A DNA stretch of 62,000 bases from Glandiceps talaboti (GCF_964340395.1 NC_135559.1:15890531-15952530); one strand, 5' to 3'. Positions 51,743-62,000 are shown, numbered from the stretch's first letter. The notes: generated by a model from the sequence alone, not told the origin. Program-made: numbers and translations.

Positions 51743-54015
51743 GATACTAACAGTTAAGTACAAGTTGAGCCATACGTACCCACACCAAAGTACTGTCCCT
51801 TTCCAATCGTGCATATGTGTAACAAATGGCGGTGAAGGGTTTCAGATTTTGAAGTAACGACGTTTCTCACAACTTCGTTATTCTTGTTGATCGGTGGAAG
51901 GATAAGTTTAGTTCGGTTACATGGTAACTTGCTGTGTACTAGTTCAATCTCTCGAACCACTTTACAATGTCCAGAGACGATGATATAAATGTTATCCAGA
52001 AGGTTACTGACGTTACTCAGAATTATCTGAAATAATATATCAATGAAAACATGTACATTGGGACAGATAGGACGATTACAGTGGCATATCATACTAGTGA
52101 AGTTGAAGTAATCAGTGTTGTGTCTTGCTGAAAACTTCGAGAAGTAAAGTAATGTAAGTAAAGATTTTAAGCTTGCACAAAAAAAATGTCAAGACTTATG
52201 TATATATTTACAAGAAAAATACACAATATGGAAAGAGACAGTGTAAATACGTACTAGCAGTGCGTCTGTGTGTCTGTATAAAGATCAAGAGTTTCGTCCG
52301 CATTATCTGCATTGTAAATCAAACGTTAACGTATTTCAACAGTAGTGGCGCTCTTGCTTCCAGATGCACACAACGTACAGCCGGTTACACGTAACCAGTG
52401 GTCGGAGATTGTGACGTAACATATATATCATGGCCTGAAAAAGACTAACTATATATGGCATCGATCGTTGTTATAGGACCCCTCCACATAGCAAACTGAT
52501 AAAACCCTAACAGGAACAAAAGTTCAATATATTGAGGTGAGCATCAAATAAAAAAATGTCACATTCCATGATGAGTGCAGAGCTAGTGTTATTTATAAAT
52601 GTGTTACATCATTAACATTATATTTGGTTTTCGTGCTGTTTTTTTTATTTCTTTATCTTTTTTGTTTGTTCGTTAAGCATCTACTCATGACGTACAACTT
52701 TCAATTGTATTCCGCACCGATGCACTGGCCTCTGGATATGAGTAGTGAAAATAAAGTTCTGAATTTTAAGAATCAATCGCGAAATTTTCACATCGTCATC
52801 ATATTTTACTTTCAATCTGTCTAATGTCAGAGATGTAGAACTTACTCGGTAAATTCCGATATTCAAATCCATGTTTCGAGAGCGGGAGTGGGGGTGGGTG
52901 GGTGGGTGGGTGGGTGTGTGTGGGGGGTGGGGTCGACAGTTAAATCAACAAAGTGATATGGGGAGTTATTGCTTTAAAAAAAGTACAAACTTTGGGCGGG
53001 TTTTGCACGTACAGTATTTGGAGGATATTCTCTCAACTTTGATCGGTCACACGTGGTTCGATGTTCTGTATCCGGCCAATCTTCAAATATCTTGTCTCCC
53101 TTTATAACTTGTAGTCTCTTCTCCCATCGCTGTTGGTGACTTCTCCGGAGAACCATGTCAAAATCGGGCTTGTCAACTCGGAGAAATTCTGAATCAACTA
53201 TTAATGAATATTAAGCAGAACGATATCATTTTAGTCTCAGAAGCTTGTCGCATTTTTCAAATCAAAATCAATACCGGTCAGAGCAACGCGCAAATTTAAG
53301 AACTTGGTATCTGTGAAAGTGAAAGACCGATTGGCAATGTGTCATCGTCACGGTAAGGGAAGGTCATAGTTATCGAGGGAGGTGGACTAATAAGCCAGAG
53401 ATCGGAAATACAAATTTAAACACAAACCAAGGAAGGACGTGCAAGAATGACGTCGCTGTAACCATGGTAACCGTTCCTTAGACGACATACGTCATAGTTA
53501 AATCATGACATGATTGACATGTGTATAATTAGTCACATAGAAACCATAATTCAACTGAAACAAATGTGTGCTGATGTATTATTAAACGACGGCTTCCCCC
53601 TGCCAAGAGACTTGTTTTAATGTTAATACATATCTCAAGAAGCTCTCCACACCACGTTTCTTGAGATAATAACACCAAGACACGTACTATAGTGAATTTG
53701 GAACAGAAAATGTTTAAGTCTGGGCTAGGCTCCCCCGTGATATGATGGCGGCTCCTCACGCACCTATACATACCTTTGCAAACGACAGTTGCAGTTCGTT
53801 TAGAGTTGTGTATTAAAGCAAGTTCACCGAATGAGGCACCTGGTCCCAGTTCACCGATGATCTGTTTATGGATACCACCTGGAATAGAAGACAGAATCAA
53901 CTCAGAATGAGAACTTTAAGTAAATGGATATGTATAATATGACATGATTGGTATGCTGTTGTTATTTTGTTGTTGTTGGTTTTGGTTTTGTTTTTATTAG
54001 TGTTGTTGTTGTTGT

Positions 54016-54054
<39 letters not shown>

Positions 54055-54078
54055 CGATTATTATTATTATTATGATGG

Positions 54079-54122
<44 letters not shown>

Positions 54123-55332
54123 CGTATTCTGACACATCTACTTTTTTGTACATAGTTTAGCACTTCCATGTATATTAGGTCGAATACGAGTAAATGTTCA
54201 GTTTAAAAAGATGATGATGATGCTGTTCATGGTGGTGGTGGTGGTGGTGGTGGTTGTTGTACAACTGTTGTGTTAATCATCTTTATTGCCATTATCTTCA
54301 TCGCTCGCTGGGGAGAGAGAAGAGGACAGTTATGATGATGGTGATATTTGTACCTACCTGTCACTTTATCAGCTTCTCTTAACTCCATGCTGACACAACC
54401 AGACACTATAATATAGAAGGATAAACCTGGTTGTCCTTGCTGTACTACGACTCTACCACTCTCATATTTCTCGTAGTACAATACCCGTACTAATTCCCGT
54501 TTTACTGTATTCGAATACCTATCAAAACTCTTCAGCCTCTTCACGATGGAGTACAAGTATTCGATGTCCTCGTCTTCCCGATTCCAGGAAGGCATAGAAA
54601 GGATATACTTAGCACGGTCGCTTACTTTACCGAATGATTGGACATTAGCTTTGTAAGCCGCTGCGTTGAATGTCAATAATTGTTCCTGACCGCCTTCAGA
54701 GTGCCGGACAACGAACGGTTCATCATCTTCGCTTTTCTGTGGTGTTTTCGTCCATTTCAAGTTGTGCTTTACAACGTTCGCAATTGTGCGAAAGCGAAGG
54801 GCTGAGGGTAAGAGTTTCCGAGTTTCCTGCTGAAGGAAAGTTACAGAAAAATACAACGGGGACAAAATTAAGAGACTGAGAATCTATTAAACCGTGTGAA
54901 GTGCCGAAGGTAAGATTCAGAAGGAAATATGAAGTACGCAACATGATCATATACATATCCCAAAAAATAAAATATTGACAGAAATGATACTATGTAATAT
55001 ACAGGGGGCTAATAAAGTGAATAAGCTGATAACAAAAACATAATAATATTTTGTACCAATCAGAAGGTTCAATCTAATTCATTGCAATTGGTCTATTAAC
55101 CAATGCATGAACACACTGCTCACATAAAGGTTTCATAACTGAGAGAAAGTATAGAACAATGATTTCAAAAATGATAGCACACCAAAAAGTATAACTTCCG
55201 ACTCCTAGATTCTCAGAATCAGTTTGAATTGAAATGCTTTATAAACGAAAAGGGGAAATTAAATATGTTGAGAATACAACATTAAATAAAATGATAAATA
55301 AAAGTGAATAAATAAACTTACAGATACATAGA

Positions 55333-55367
<35 letters not shown>

Positions 55368-55653
55368 ATATCAGTTTATGTATTAAAAGTGAGCAAATCC
55401 TTAGTTTGTTTCTGAACTATTTCAAGTTATTTAACTTTTCTCCTAAAAGTTAATTAACGCCATTCATGATTTATGATAGAAATACTTCAATCAGTGAAAC
55501 TCTGACCATAGGAGTATTTCGCCGCTTTACCTTTTCTCCTTTGTTTTCTTTTTTGGCATTACTCTCATCCGGGTCATCCGAGGAGGAGGAGGAAGCTGTC
55601 GTCGCTGCTGCCGTCACCTGTGTTGTGGTGGTTCGGTTCATCTTCTCAATCAT
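50784..55653 (-). CDS. CNBD2: Gene B: CNBD2-like protein with two cyclic-nucleotide-binding domains (463 residues)
   Basis: Coding exons are 55531-55653, 54358-54829, 53774-53878, 53013-53188, 51780-52026 and 50784-51052. All have GT-AG signals and matching phases; the sum is 1392 nt, 464 codons with stop. The first CNB domain spans about residues 160-238, with a phosphate-binding cassette FGELALIHNSKRTATVV (215-231) that keeps the key Glu (217) and Arg (226), so it could bind cAMP or cGMP. The second (about 285-400) has CNB core strands (DNIYIIVSGHC, GKGQYFGVGEDLRKTYIISA) but no cassette Arg, so it probably does not bind nucleotide. In mammals CNBD2 is a cAMP-binding protein needed for normal sperm flagella (established). 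Overall domain order and the FLRVDKPDF junction support a CNBD2 relative rather than PKA, EPAC or a channel: no other domain is present. Exon 1 is low complexity and less sure. Confidence 0.87.
51055..51510. repeat. Pentanucleotide array (TACAA/TGCAA, then CAGCA/CAACA, then AGTAC)
   Basis: TACAA blocks flank a block of TGCAA, followed by mixed CACAG/CACAA units and a four-base GTAC-A series. It abuts the acceptor of gene B exon 6 and contains no CT, so no AG on the gene's sense strand. Confidence 0.95.
51707..51744. repeat. (CTGT)n microsatellite in gene B intron 5
   Basis: Nine to ten CTGT units, ending about 36 bp from the donor of gene B exon 5. Confidence 0.95.
51780..52026 (-). CDS. CNBD2: Gene B exon 5, first part of CNB2 (residues 293-374 plus one base)
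   Basis: The acceptor is ATTATTTCAG|ATAATT and the donor GTGG|GTACGT. It encodes IILSNVSNLLDNIYIIVSGH, a Lys/Asn-rich insertion in place of the usual tight loop, then CTIGKGQYFGV. Confidence 0.85.
53013..53188 (-). CDS. CNBD2: Gene B exon 4, link between CNB1 and CNB2 (residues 234-292)
   Basis: The acceptor is GTTGATTCAG|AATTTC and the donor AATACT|GTACGT. It encodes EFLRVDKPDFDMVLRRSHQQ then RWEKRLQVIKGDKIFEDWPD and ends KLREYPPNT. The exon has no internal in-frame start near its 5' end, so simple open-frame searches truncate it; the joined frame is unbroken on both sides. Confidence 0.88.
53774..53878 (-). CDS. CNBD2: Gene B exon 3, phosphate-binding cassette of CNB1 (residues 199-233 plus one base)
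   Basis: The acceptor is CTATTCCAG|GTGGTA and the donor CAAAG|GTATGT. It encodes GIHKQIIGELGPGASFGELA followed by LIHNSKRTATVVCK. The Arg-Thr-Ala order resembles the Thr seen in cGMP-type sites, but relatives are known to bind cAMP, so selectivity cannot be read from this alone. Confidence 0.9.
54015..54120. repeat. (GAT)n microsatellite in gene B intron 2
   Basis: Two GAT runs separated by ATT units; a further GGT run lies at 54230-54254. On the gene's sense strand this is ATC/AAT-rich. Confidence 0.95.
54358..54829 (-). CDS. CNBD2: Gene B exon 2 (residues 42-198 plus one base)
   Basis: The acceptor is TTTCCTTCAG|CAGGAA and the donor ACAG|GTAGGT. It encodes an N-terminal helical part (ETRKLLPSALRFRTIANVVK), an acidic segment, and the first half of CNB1 (ESGRVVVQQGQPGLSFYIIV, SGCVSMELREADKVT). 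Confidence 0.88.
55331..55372. repeat. (AAAT)n microsatellite in gene B intron 1
   Basis: About ten AAAT units. Confidence 0.95.
55531..55653 (-). CDS. CNBD2: Gene B exon 1 (residues 1-41)
   Basis: It begins MIEKMNRTTTTQVTAAATTA and ends AKKENKGEK at donor AAAAG|GTAAAG, phase 0. It is Thr/Ala/Ser-rich and disordered. A second Met at residue 5 could also serve, and an ATG a few bases upstream opens only a tiny out-of-frame frame. Its choice as first exon rests on the phase match alone. Confidence 0.55.
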
Positions 55654-55880
55654 AAAACATTTTTCTACTCATCAATAGCACATTTTTCTTGAAAGTTTAC
55701 TCTGTAAGTGTTAAAGTTATTGTCGCTAAAGTTGGTAAACCCGATGTGTACGCCAATCAATATATCCGGTTTGTGGCATGACGGTGGTTGGAACAAGGTT
55801 CATTGTCGCTTATGACGTCGGCGACGAAGTGGAGGAAAGAAAGAACAGACGCGCCTAACGTCAAAACGATGACAACAAAT

Positions 55881-55936
55881 GTGTGTGTGTGTGCGCGTGC
55901 GTGTGTGCGTGCGTGCGCGTGCGTGCGTGCGTGTAT
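55881..55936. repeat. Alternating purine-pyrimidine (GT)n/(GCGT)n tract
   Basis: About 56 bp of nearly perfect GT/GC alternation, the classical sequence class able to form left-handed Z-DNA. It sits between the divergent start codons of genes B and C. Confidence 0.85.
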
Positions 55937-56624
55937 GCCTGTCTTGTCGTTATAAATAGCCAAAATAAATGGTCTCGGTCAAAAAAGAAAAAAAAAGAGT
56001 TTATAAAAAGCGGGTTTAACAGTTTATTCAGCGCCCCAGACACTTTAGTCGGTGTGGCAGGAAGGTAATATGGGAAAAATTATAAAAATAAAAAATATCG
56101 AAAAACGTGATTTGTAAAAAAAAAAATCAAAATGGTAGTCATACATACAAATATACATGTACATGAAGAAAGACGAGGAGATTCTATATATTATTGCAAT
56201 ATTATAAATTGCTCAGATTTCGCGAAGTAAACTTCGGCGTTTCAGGGTTATTATTATTAACGTGACTTTTTTCGAGTGATTGCCAATATTTTTTGTTATA
56301 GAATACTGTAATGAATTTAAACGAAGTCTAATTTAAATCCAGGGCCAATGTAAGTTCAAATGTCACGGAAAGACTTACGGGCAACCTGCCAACAGTTTAT
56401 ATTATCATTTCAATAACAAAAAACAAACAAAAATAACACAGGTTACTGCGCATGCGTACAACCTCAAACTAGTGATCGTGTGACAGGTCATATGAGGACA
56501 TATTCTACCAGGCTATAGACTACTTCCTTATAGGAATCCTACCAGGTAAAACTATCTCTACATTGGCATTTTTCAAGAAATTGACTGTAATTTGTGCAAT
56601 CACGAGCATTACTACGTATACACG

Positions 56625-56706
56625 GTAAGTGAAGTACAACAAATGATACTGTAAATCTATATTTTAAGTACTAGTACTTATTTTGTTTTCTTTCTTTTCC
56701 AACTAG
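56625..56706 (+). other. Probable 5'-UTR intron of gene C (82 bp)
   Basis: The donor CACG|GTAAGT and the acceptor after a strong pyrimidine tract (TTTTCTTTCTTTTCCAACTAG) bound a short intron upstream of the ATG. It would place the transcription start before about 56620. No transcript evidence is available. Confidence 0.45.
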
Positions 56707-56820
56707 TCAACATTCGTAGAAGACCTCGTCCACACGGTTGCAGTCAAATTGCCGGGCCGCTCATAAGTTAAAGCCAAATTTGAACCCCGGGCCAAACAAT
56801 AGCTATCTCACACGTACACC

Positions 56821-59025
56821 ATGGCAACTTCAGAGTCGAAATTTTTGCAGCAAATTGACGACAAATTCCTCATCTGTACGATCTGCATGGAGCGGTACAA
56901 AAATGCCAAGCTTTTGTCGTGTTTACATACTTATTGTGGACACTGTCTGGAGACGTTGGTTAAGAAAACAGGCGAACTTTTTTGCCCGGTTTGCAGACGT
57001 TCTCAAACGATCACTGATGGTGGCGTTCCTGCCATAGCAGATAACTTTTTTATGAATCAATTGGTTGAACAGTTCAACAAACGAGATGAGGAACTACGCG
57101 AGGCGAGGAAATGTGGTGGTTGTAGGAAGAGTTCAGCTTCACATAGGTGTATCGACTGCGCAATGAGTCTTTGCCAAACTTGCTCAGATGTCCACAGTAA
57201 CATTCCATTGACACGTACCCATCACCTGATGTCAATCACACAGTATGAAAAGTCAAAGTTTGAGAACTCGGCATCTTTACAGCCTCCCATCTACTGTACT
57301 AGTCACCAAGACAACCAGGTCAAATACTACTGTGATTCTTGTGATATTAGCATTTGTGATGAATGCACAGATCTTGATCACCCTCGACCTGAACATAAGT
57401 ATAGATACCTGGAATCTGCAGCAGAAGAGTACAAGAAATACATGACAGATATGTTTACAGAGATGAAAGAGAAAAAAAGAGAAGCACACAACAGTAATAA
57501 TATGATACAACAGATGGTGAACTCAGTTGACAACAACTTCCAGAAAAATGAAAAGATAATCAAGGAACACGTGAAAAAGACGATTGAAGAAATGACCAAC
57601 AAAATAGAGGAGGATGGCGAAGAGCTAATAAGTCAGCTGACTAAAGAACATGAGGACAGAAAAGGAAAACTACAGACACAGCTGAAAGACCTCAACAACA
57701 TTGAGCATGTTTTGACGACTGCTTGTGAAGTTGCGGGGGAAATGCTACAACATGGAAGTGATGCAAAGTTGATGTTGTCCAAAAATGGAATGACGTCACA
57801 AATACAAGAGCTAATGGCGGCAAATACAGATCAGACACCATTGGAGAGTGATTGTGTAGAATTCAATCCATATCACGATTACTGCCAAACTGAAAGCTTG
57901 GGACAGCTGGATTTGTCATCATGTGAGATAACTCATTATTCAAAGTTTCCGAAAGTTGGCGAAGAGATACGAGTAACTGTGACAAGTAAAGATACAAGAG
58001 TGAAATTGAGAAAAAGCCATGTCAGAGGGGAGATGTTATCACCTGACGAGGAACTAAGGAAGATGGACGTAGTAACGGACAATGAAGATGAAAGTATCTC
58101 ATTGATTGGTAGACGGGATATCCTGAAGGAGGGTGATAATAGTGTGAGAGTGTACGTGAATGACAAACCAGTTCGAGGCTCACCCTTGACCTTAAAAGCC
58201 GTTGCTATGTCGACAGGGTTGTTGTGTAAGTTCAGTAGATCGGGTTCTAGATTTAAAGAGGTCAGTGGTCCCAGCGGTGTCACTTTATATAAGGCTGGTG
58301 TTTTAGTATGTGATCGATGGAATAAGAGATTACAATTATTCACATTACATGGCCAACATCTGAGAGTGATCTATTTCACCAACTTCCCTACTCCTATTGA
58401 GCCTTTATTTGTAGCTGTGTCAGCGAAAGGTCACATCTTTGTCACAGTCCATAAGTGCAATCAAGTGTTTGTGTGTGATGAGAAAGGAAAGCTGATCAGA
58501 TGCTTTGGAGAGAATGAGTGCAAAGGATTATGGGGTATTGCTATCAGTCCCGTGGATGGTAGAGTGTATGTGGCAGATAATATGGGAGGTTGTGTGAGGA
58601 TTTATACTCAGAATGGTGAATATGTTACTTCGTTCACAGGTAGTCAGGAAGATACTCTGTCTCCATATGGTATCACAGTAGACAACAAGGGTAATGTCAT
58701 AGTGACGGATGTCACGTCTGCAATAGTATTCGATGCCAACGGTAAATACCTACATAGTTTAGGGGCTTCTAGATCTGATAGTGAGCTAGGTAAGCTCGAG
58801 AATGCATATGATGTGAGTACTGATAAGAATAGATACGTGTATGTGTATGATTGGGAGGAGAGAAATATCAAGAAATATGACCCACAATCAGGAAGGTTTA
58901 TTTCATGCATTCGTAATGTCGTGGATGGGAATTCCTTAGCAGGAATTTGTGTTACTGATGATGAGTCACGTAAGATAGTGGTGTCAGATAGTACGGATAA
59001 CTGTATCAAAGTCTTCACTGAATGA
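56821..59025 (+). CDS. Gene C: TRIM-NHL protein, TRIM2/TRIM3/TRIM71-type (734 residues)
   Basis: A single uninterrupted coding exon. In order: C3HC4 RING finger (C19, C22, C34, H36, C39, C42, C55, C58), B-box 1 (98-135), B-box 2 (159-192), coiled coil (about 201-310), filamin-type Ig domain (about 361-461) and six-bladed NHL beta-propeller repeats (about 466-734; units such as GLWGIAISPVDGRVYVADN and SPYGITVDNKGNVIVTD). This is the TRIM class VII layout. RING predicts E3 ubiquitin ligase activity; the NHL propeller binds protein or structured RNA in known relatives. The start has a good context (ACACCATGG) and precedes the RING by only 18 residues, as usual. Intronless TRIM-NHL genes are often multiplied in invertebrates, so orthology to a particular vertebrate TRIM cannot be claimed. 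Confidence 0.95.
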   Translation: MATSESKFLQQIDDKFLICTICMERYKNAKLLSCLHTYCGHCLETLVKKTGELFCPVCRRSQTITDGGVPAIADNFFMNQLVEQFNKRDEELREARKCGGCRKSSASHRCIDCAMSLCQTCSDVHSNIPLTRTHHLMSITQYEKSKFENSASLQPPIYCTSHQDNQVKYYCDSCDISICDECTDLDHPRPEHKYRYLESAAEEYKKYMTDMFTEMKEKKREAHNSNNMIQQMVNSVDNNFQKNEKIIKEHVKKTIEEMTNKIEEDGEELISQLTKEHEDRKGKLQTQLKDLNNIEHVLTTACEVAGEMLQHGSDAKLMLSKNGMTSQIQELMAANTDQTPLESDCVEFNPYHDYCQTESLGQLDLSSCEITHYSKFPKVGEEIRVTVTSKDTRVKLRKSHVRGEMLSPDEELRKMDVVTDNEDESISLIGRRDILKEGDNSVRVYVNDKPVRGSPLTLKAVAMSTGLLCKFSRSGSRFKEVSGPSGVTLYKAGVLVCDRWNKRLQLFTLHGQHLRVIYFTNFPTPIEPLFVAVSAKGHIFVTVHKCNQVFVCDEKGKLIRCFGENECKGLWGIAISPVDGRVYVADNMGGCVRIYTQNGEYVTSFTGSQEDTLSPYGITVDNKGNVIVTDVTSAIVFDANGKYLHSLGASRSDSELGKLENAYDVSTDKNRYVYVYDWEERNIKKYDPQSGRFISCIRNVVDGNSLAGICVTDDESRKIVVSDSTDNCIKVFTE

Positions 59026-59747
59026 AGTGTTGATGATATATTCATTCAAGTATTTGTTTTATAAAAATTACATTATAAATTTGCACGCTTCCTCTACTAT
59101 ACGTTGAGAATATATATTTTCATATATATCTGTATGTCGACTTATAAATGAACATTAATTGATTGTGATTTATGTATACCAGATATTAAGGATTGAACAA
59201 ACACGCGGCCCACGATAAAAAATCTATCACCCTTATTTACAATGGCATCAATGGAATATTTGTATCATAATAGTTATCTAAATAATAAGAAATTATCCCG
59301 GGCCATTCAAGGCTTATATCACCAAATTTGTTAGGTATGCATGGGATGATTTTTGTAAAGCACACTGATTTGAATCATGTAATTTCTTGAAGTTAACTTT
59401 AGTCTTTCAAATTTTCTGTGTCTTTTATTGCGATTTCTTCTACAACTGTATATGTAAGCTAACACAGAGTTTTGTACAAGTTTTGTTAAGATGGTGTTAA
59501 AATTGAGCTGTCATTACACCAATGAGTGAACACAATGTGAAGATGTTCATTCTACCTGTCACTATTAAGATGGAAAAAGTGACCCATATTTTCGAAGTGT
59601 TTATTTTTGTGTGCACTTATCAGCATTTATATTGTAGTTCAAATTGATGCACAGTATTATCCATGTAATTATACAAATGTACAACTATTGAACTATAAAT
59701 GCTGCTTCATACATTTACATCAAAGTGTAAAGTTACTCATATCTGCT

Positions 59748-59840
59748 GTATGTATGTATGTACGTGTATGTATGTATGTATGTATGTATGTATGTATGTA
59801 TGTATGTATGTATGTATGTATGTGTGTGCGTGTGTGTCTG

Positions 59841-59886
<46 letters not shown>
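59748..59886. repeat. (TATG)n then (GTCT)n microsatellite in the gene C 3' flank
   Basis: TATG units (59748-59823), a GT spacer, then GTCT units (59838-59883). Within about 860 bp of the gene C stop, so possibly in its 3' UTR. Confidence 0.95.
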
Positions 59887-59889
<3 letters not shown>

Positions 59890-60614
59890 ATGTACGTGCG
59901 CATACATACATGTATTTCATTTATCTAATTCTACTTAGTCCACAGGCTCGGCTATTAGACACAACACACTGGCTTTTCTGGCCAACAACATTGTAAAACC
60001 GGACAGCCAAGTCTTTGGGCTGTTATCCACTATTCCAAAACTCACGAATATCTTGCGAGAGAAATTGAATTTGGTTATATTGAAATTGTTAGTATTACGA
60101 CAGTTTTAGCATTGGCTTCTAAGTCCTAATTCAATGACAAACTTATATTCTTTATCTCCACATGTACTCAATTTATTCATGTTGGGACAACTTTTATGGC
60201 AAGCCGAGTAGGCCAAAACGAACATTTTGAATAGCAATTTTATTTTCCAAATTTTGATATTAGTTGTACAATTTTATTTTATATGTAAACTTTTTTATAT
60301 CAATGCTACGATTTTTTAAAATACATATTTTCACTTTTTTGCATTTTCGTTTTCATTATTTTTCATTTTCATTTTCATTTTAATAATTGTTTATATCTTT
60401 CTCACGATTGTTTTAGTTTGTGTGGCAATAAATATATCTTTCTCACGATTTTTTTTAAAGTAGAGGGCAGTCTCTACTTTGATTTTATCCTGGTTACGGG
60501 TCCAACATGGCTGACATCAGCAGAGGACCTCTGCACTCAATCGATACGTTAACGTCTACGCCTCTGGCTCAATTTATAGATGCGACCCATGTTGTCATAG
60601 CTGAATGCAGTGCA

Positions 60615-60895
60615 CACAGGAACACTAAAAAAATCTATTTGGTGGAGTACTTTCTTGAACGGTTAGAATGTTGAATTCGGAACTTTGAACATGTTGTGCT
60701 TTACCTCCGCCGCATAGACATCGATTATCTTAACAGTGACAACTTCAACTTCATTGACAACTTCGTTGACATAAAAAATTTATTGTTGGATTTATATGAA
60801 CGGTTTGCCAGTATCGATGAAACACAACATATTCCGAATGCCACATTCTAACCGTTCAAGAAGTACTCCATCAAATTTAGTGGCTTGCCATACAA
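60615..60895. mobile_element. Foldback element downstream of gene C
   Basis: GGAGTACTTTCTTGAACGGT plus TAGAATGTTGAATTCGGA on the left pairs with TTCCGAATGCCACATTC plus TAACCGTTCAAGAAGTACTC on the right, across a 150-bp loop. Confidence 0.6.
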
Positions 60896-61552
60896 CTTAC
60901 CTGTACTTGTAGACGCCATTCCTTATAGTGATAAAATTTTATTCTGACTTTAGATAATGTGTTATCTGATTATTTTATGATGTATTATATGTGCTTATAG
61001 TGATAACAACAGTAAGACGTCTGGTATAAAATATTATACCCTTAACATTCTACATCCCTATTCAGTATACAATATATTGGTGCGAAGTAGTCAAACAACA
61101 TTTGCTCATGTCGGTAACTAACAAAACCGACAACATCTTCGTAAAAGTCACTTCGTTATTCCTTGTCGTGTAGTAGGGTAACCATCAAGAGCCACCTACA
61201 TAATGTTGTCAATATTTAACCATAATTTTACAAATTAAAGTCCTCGAGGAGAATTGTTGTGACTTACTTCGACTATTCGATCATAAGCTAAGGGAACATT
61301 TTTAACGTCAGATGAAGGTCGGTATTTTAACATTGCTCATTGCTATCTGTACAAATATCCCTCTTGGTTACATCTTTCGGGGTACATTATATTTTCTGCA
61401 ATTATGAATTTAAACCCAATGTACAGTTTGTTTACATGCCTTCTTGTATTTTCAGACAATGTGATTTATAAAATGAACTTCACTATGGCCAACCTGTAAG
61501 TATAGAAAATACAGCGAGGTGCGTAACTACATCCTACCAATAATATGAAGAT

Positions 61553-61595
61553 CCTCCTCCTCCTCCTCCTCCTCCTCCTCATCATCATCATCATC

Positions 61596-61665
<70 letters not shown>
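61553..61665. repeat. (CTC)n, (CAT)n, (CAA)n triplet arrays
   Basis: Three adjoining trinucleotide arrays. Both strands stay open through them, giving false homopolymer peptides. Confidence 0.95.
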
Positions 61666-61666
<1 letters not shown>

Positions 61667-61706
61667 GATGATTGTTGGTAATGAACACGTGATGAAGTAG
61701 TCGTGT

Positions 61707-61710
<4 letters not shown>

Positions 61711-61798
<88 letters not shown>

Positions 61799-61883
61799 TG
61801 TCTATGCTGGAGTAAACAGTGCTCAATACAATAGTTTGTGTAGTTTATTCAATGCATTACTCCATTGGCCCCTTTGTACACAA

Positions 61884-61947
<64 letters not shown>
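61711..61947. repeat. Two (AT)n arrays
   Basis: Pure AT at 61711-61796 and 61889-61947, separated by about 90 bp of unique sequence. Confidence 0.95.
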
Positions 61948-61950
<3 letters not shown>

Positions 61951-62000
61951 TGAGCGTGAAACTCGGAGTAACAACTAAGCACCTCAAGTTCCAACCAACT

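Larger units (their letters stand above)
51053..55530 (-). other. Introns of gene B
   Basis: Introns at 51053-51779 (pentanucleotide array, CTGT run), 52027-53012 (GGGT-rich tract at 52888-52930), 53189-53773 (near-palindromic X-box-like word at 53458-53471), 53879-54357 (GAT and GGT runs) and 54830-55530 (AAAT run). No further exon is needed for the frame. Confidence 0.65.
55654..56820. promoter_or_regulatory. Head-to-head promoter interval between genes B and C
   Basis: About 1.17 kb separates the two divergent start codons. It holds a CRE-like TGACGTC (55813-55819), a GT/GCGT alternating tract (55881-55936) and AT-rich stretches. The sequence suggests a shared promoter zone; actual start sites are not visible. 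Confidence 0.5.
59026..62000. other. 3' flank of gene C
   Basis: Holds microsatellites and one foldback (60615-60895). An AATAAA at about 60427 is a possible but distant poly(A) signal. No second gene is recognised. Confidence 0.55.

Noticed and set aside
53897-54169. Open frames of poly-Ile, poly-Asp or poly-Met
   Set aside because: GAT microsatellite in gene B intron 2; no splice or start evidence.
57936-58343. Minus-strand open frames inside gene C
   Set aside because: Antisense shadows of the TRIM-NHL coding sequence, whose frame is complete with recognisable domains.
61466-61826. Leu-, Val- and Arg/Glu-run open frames
   Set aside because: CTC, CAT, CAA and AT arrays only.

Overview
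This is a stretch of nuclear DNA from an animal, most likely a marine invertebrate. It is AT-rich, has GT-AG introns from about 80 bp to more than 20 kb, carries many microsatellites and short foldback (MITE-like) elements, and holds an intronless TRIM-NHL coding region of a kind known to be expanded in amphioxus, molluscs, brachiopods and similar lineages. I cannot name the species. There are no bacterial operons, CRISPR arrays, rRNA genes or complete tRNA genes.

Three protein genes are supported. (1) Gene A, minus strand, coding from 47782 down to 9352: eight exons whose reading phases all agree, giving a predicted 729-residue, mostly disordered protein. It has a basic N-terminal part, a Cys cluster, two candidate PP1-docking (RVxF-type) motifs and a long Asp/Glu-rich tail. 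I do not recognise the family. A 54-nt phase-neutral cassette exon (13108-13161) may add 18 residues. (2) Gene B, minus strand, coding from 55653 down to 50784: six exons giving a predicted 463-residue protein with two cyclic-nucleotide-binding domains, resembling CNBD2. (3) Gene C, plus strand, 56821-59025: a 734-residue TRIM protein with RING, two B-boxes, coiled coil, filamin-type Ig domain and NHL repeats, with a probable 82-bp intron in the 5' UTR.

Layout: 1-9351 is the 3' flank of gene A, with MITEs, foldbacks and CTCF-like motifs. 9352-47782 is gene A, including a 23.8-kb first intron with a minisatellite of about 27 copies and several foldback elements. 47783-50783 is a spacer with a dead LINE fragment. 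50784-55653 is gene B. 55654-56820 is a head-to-head promoter interval between genes B and C with a potential Z-DNA tract. 59026-62000 is the gene C 3' flank, with microsatellites and one foldback.

I found no unmistakable new system. The observations most worth following are: a 466-bp stretch without an AG on the coding strand, made by a pentanucleotide array directly at the last splice acceptor of gene B; local tandem duplication of exons and intron edges in gene A, leaving one intact cassette exon and several decayed copies; and a minisatellite whose monomer matches the arm of a dispersed foldback element. Genes A and B share no visible functional link beyond position. CNBD2 relatives act in sperm, and three X-box-like (RFX) sites fall in or beside gene A and one weaker site in gene B, which allows but does not prove a ciliary or flagellar role for the pair.
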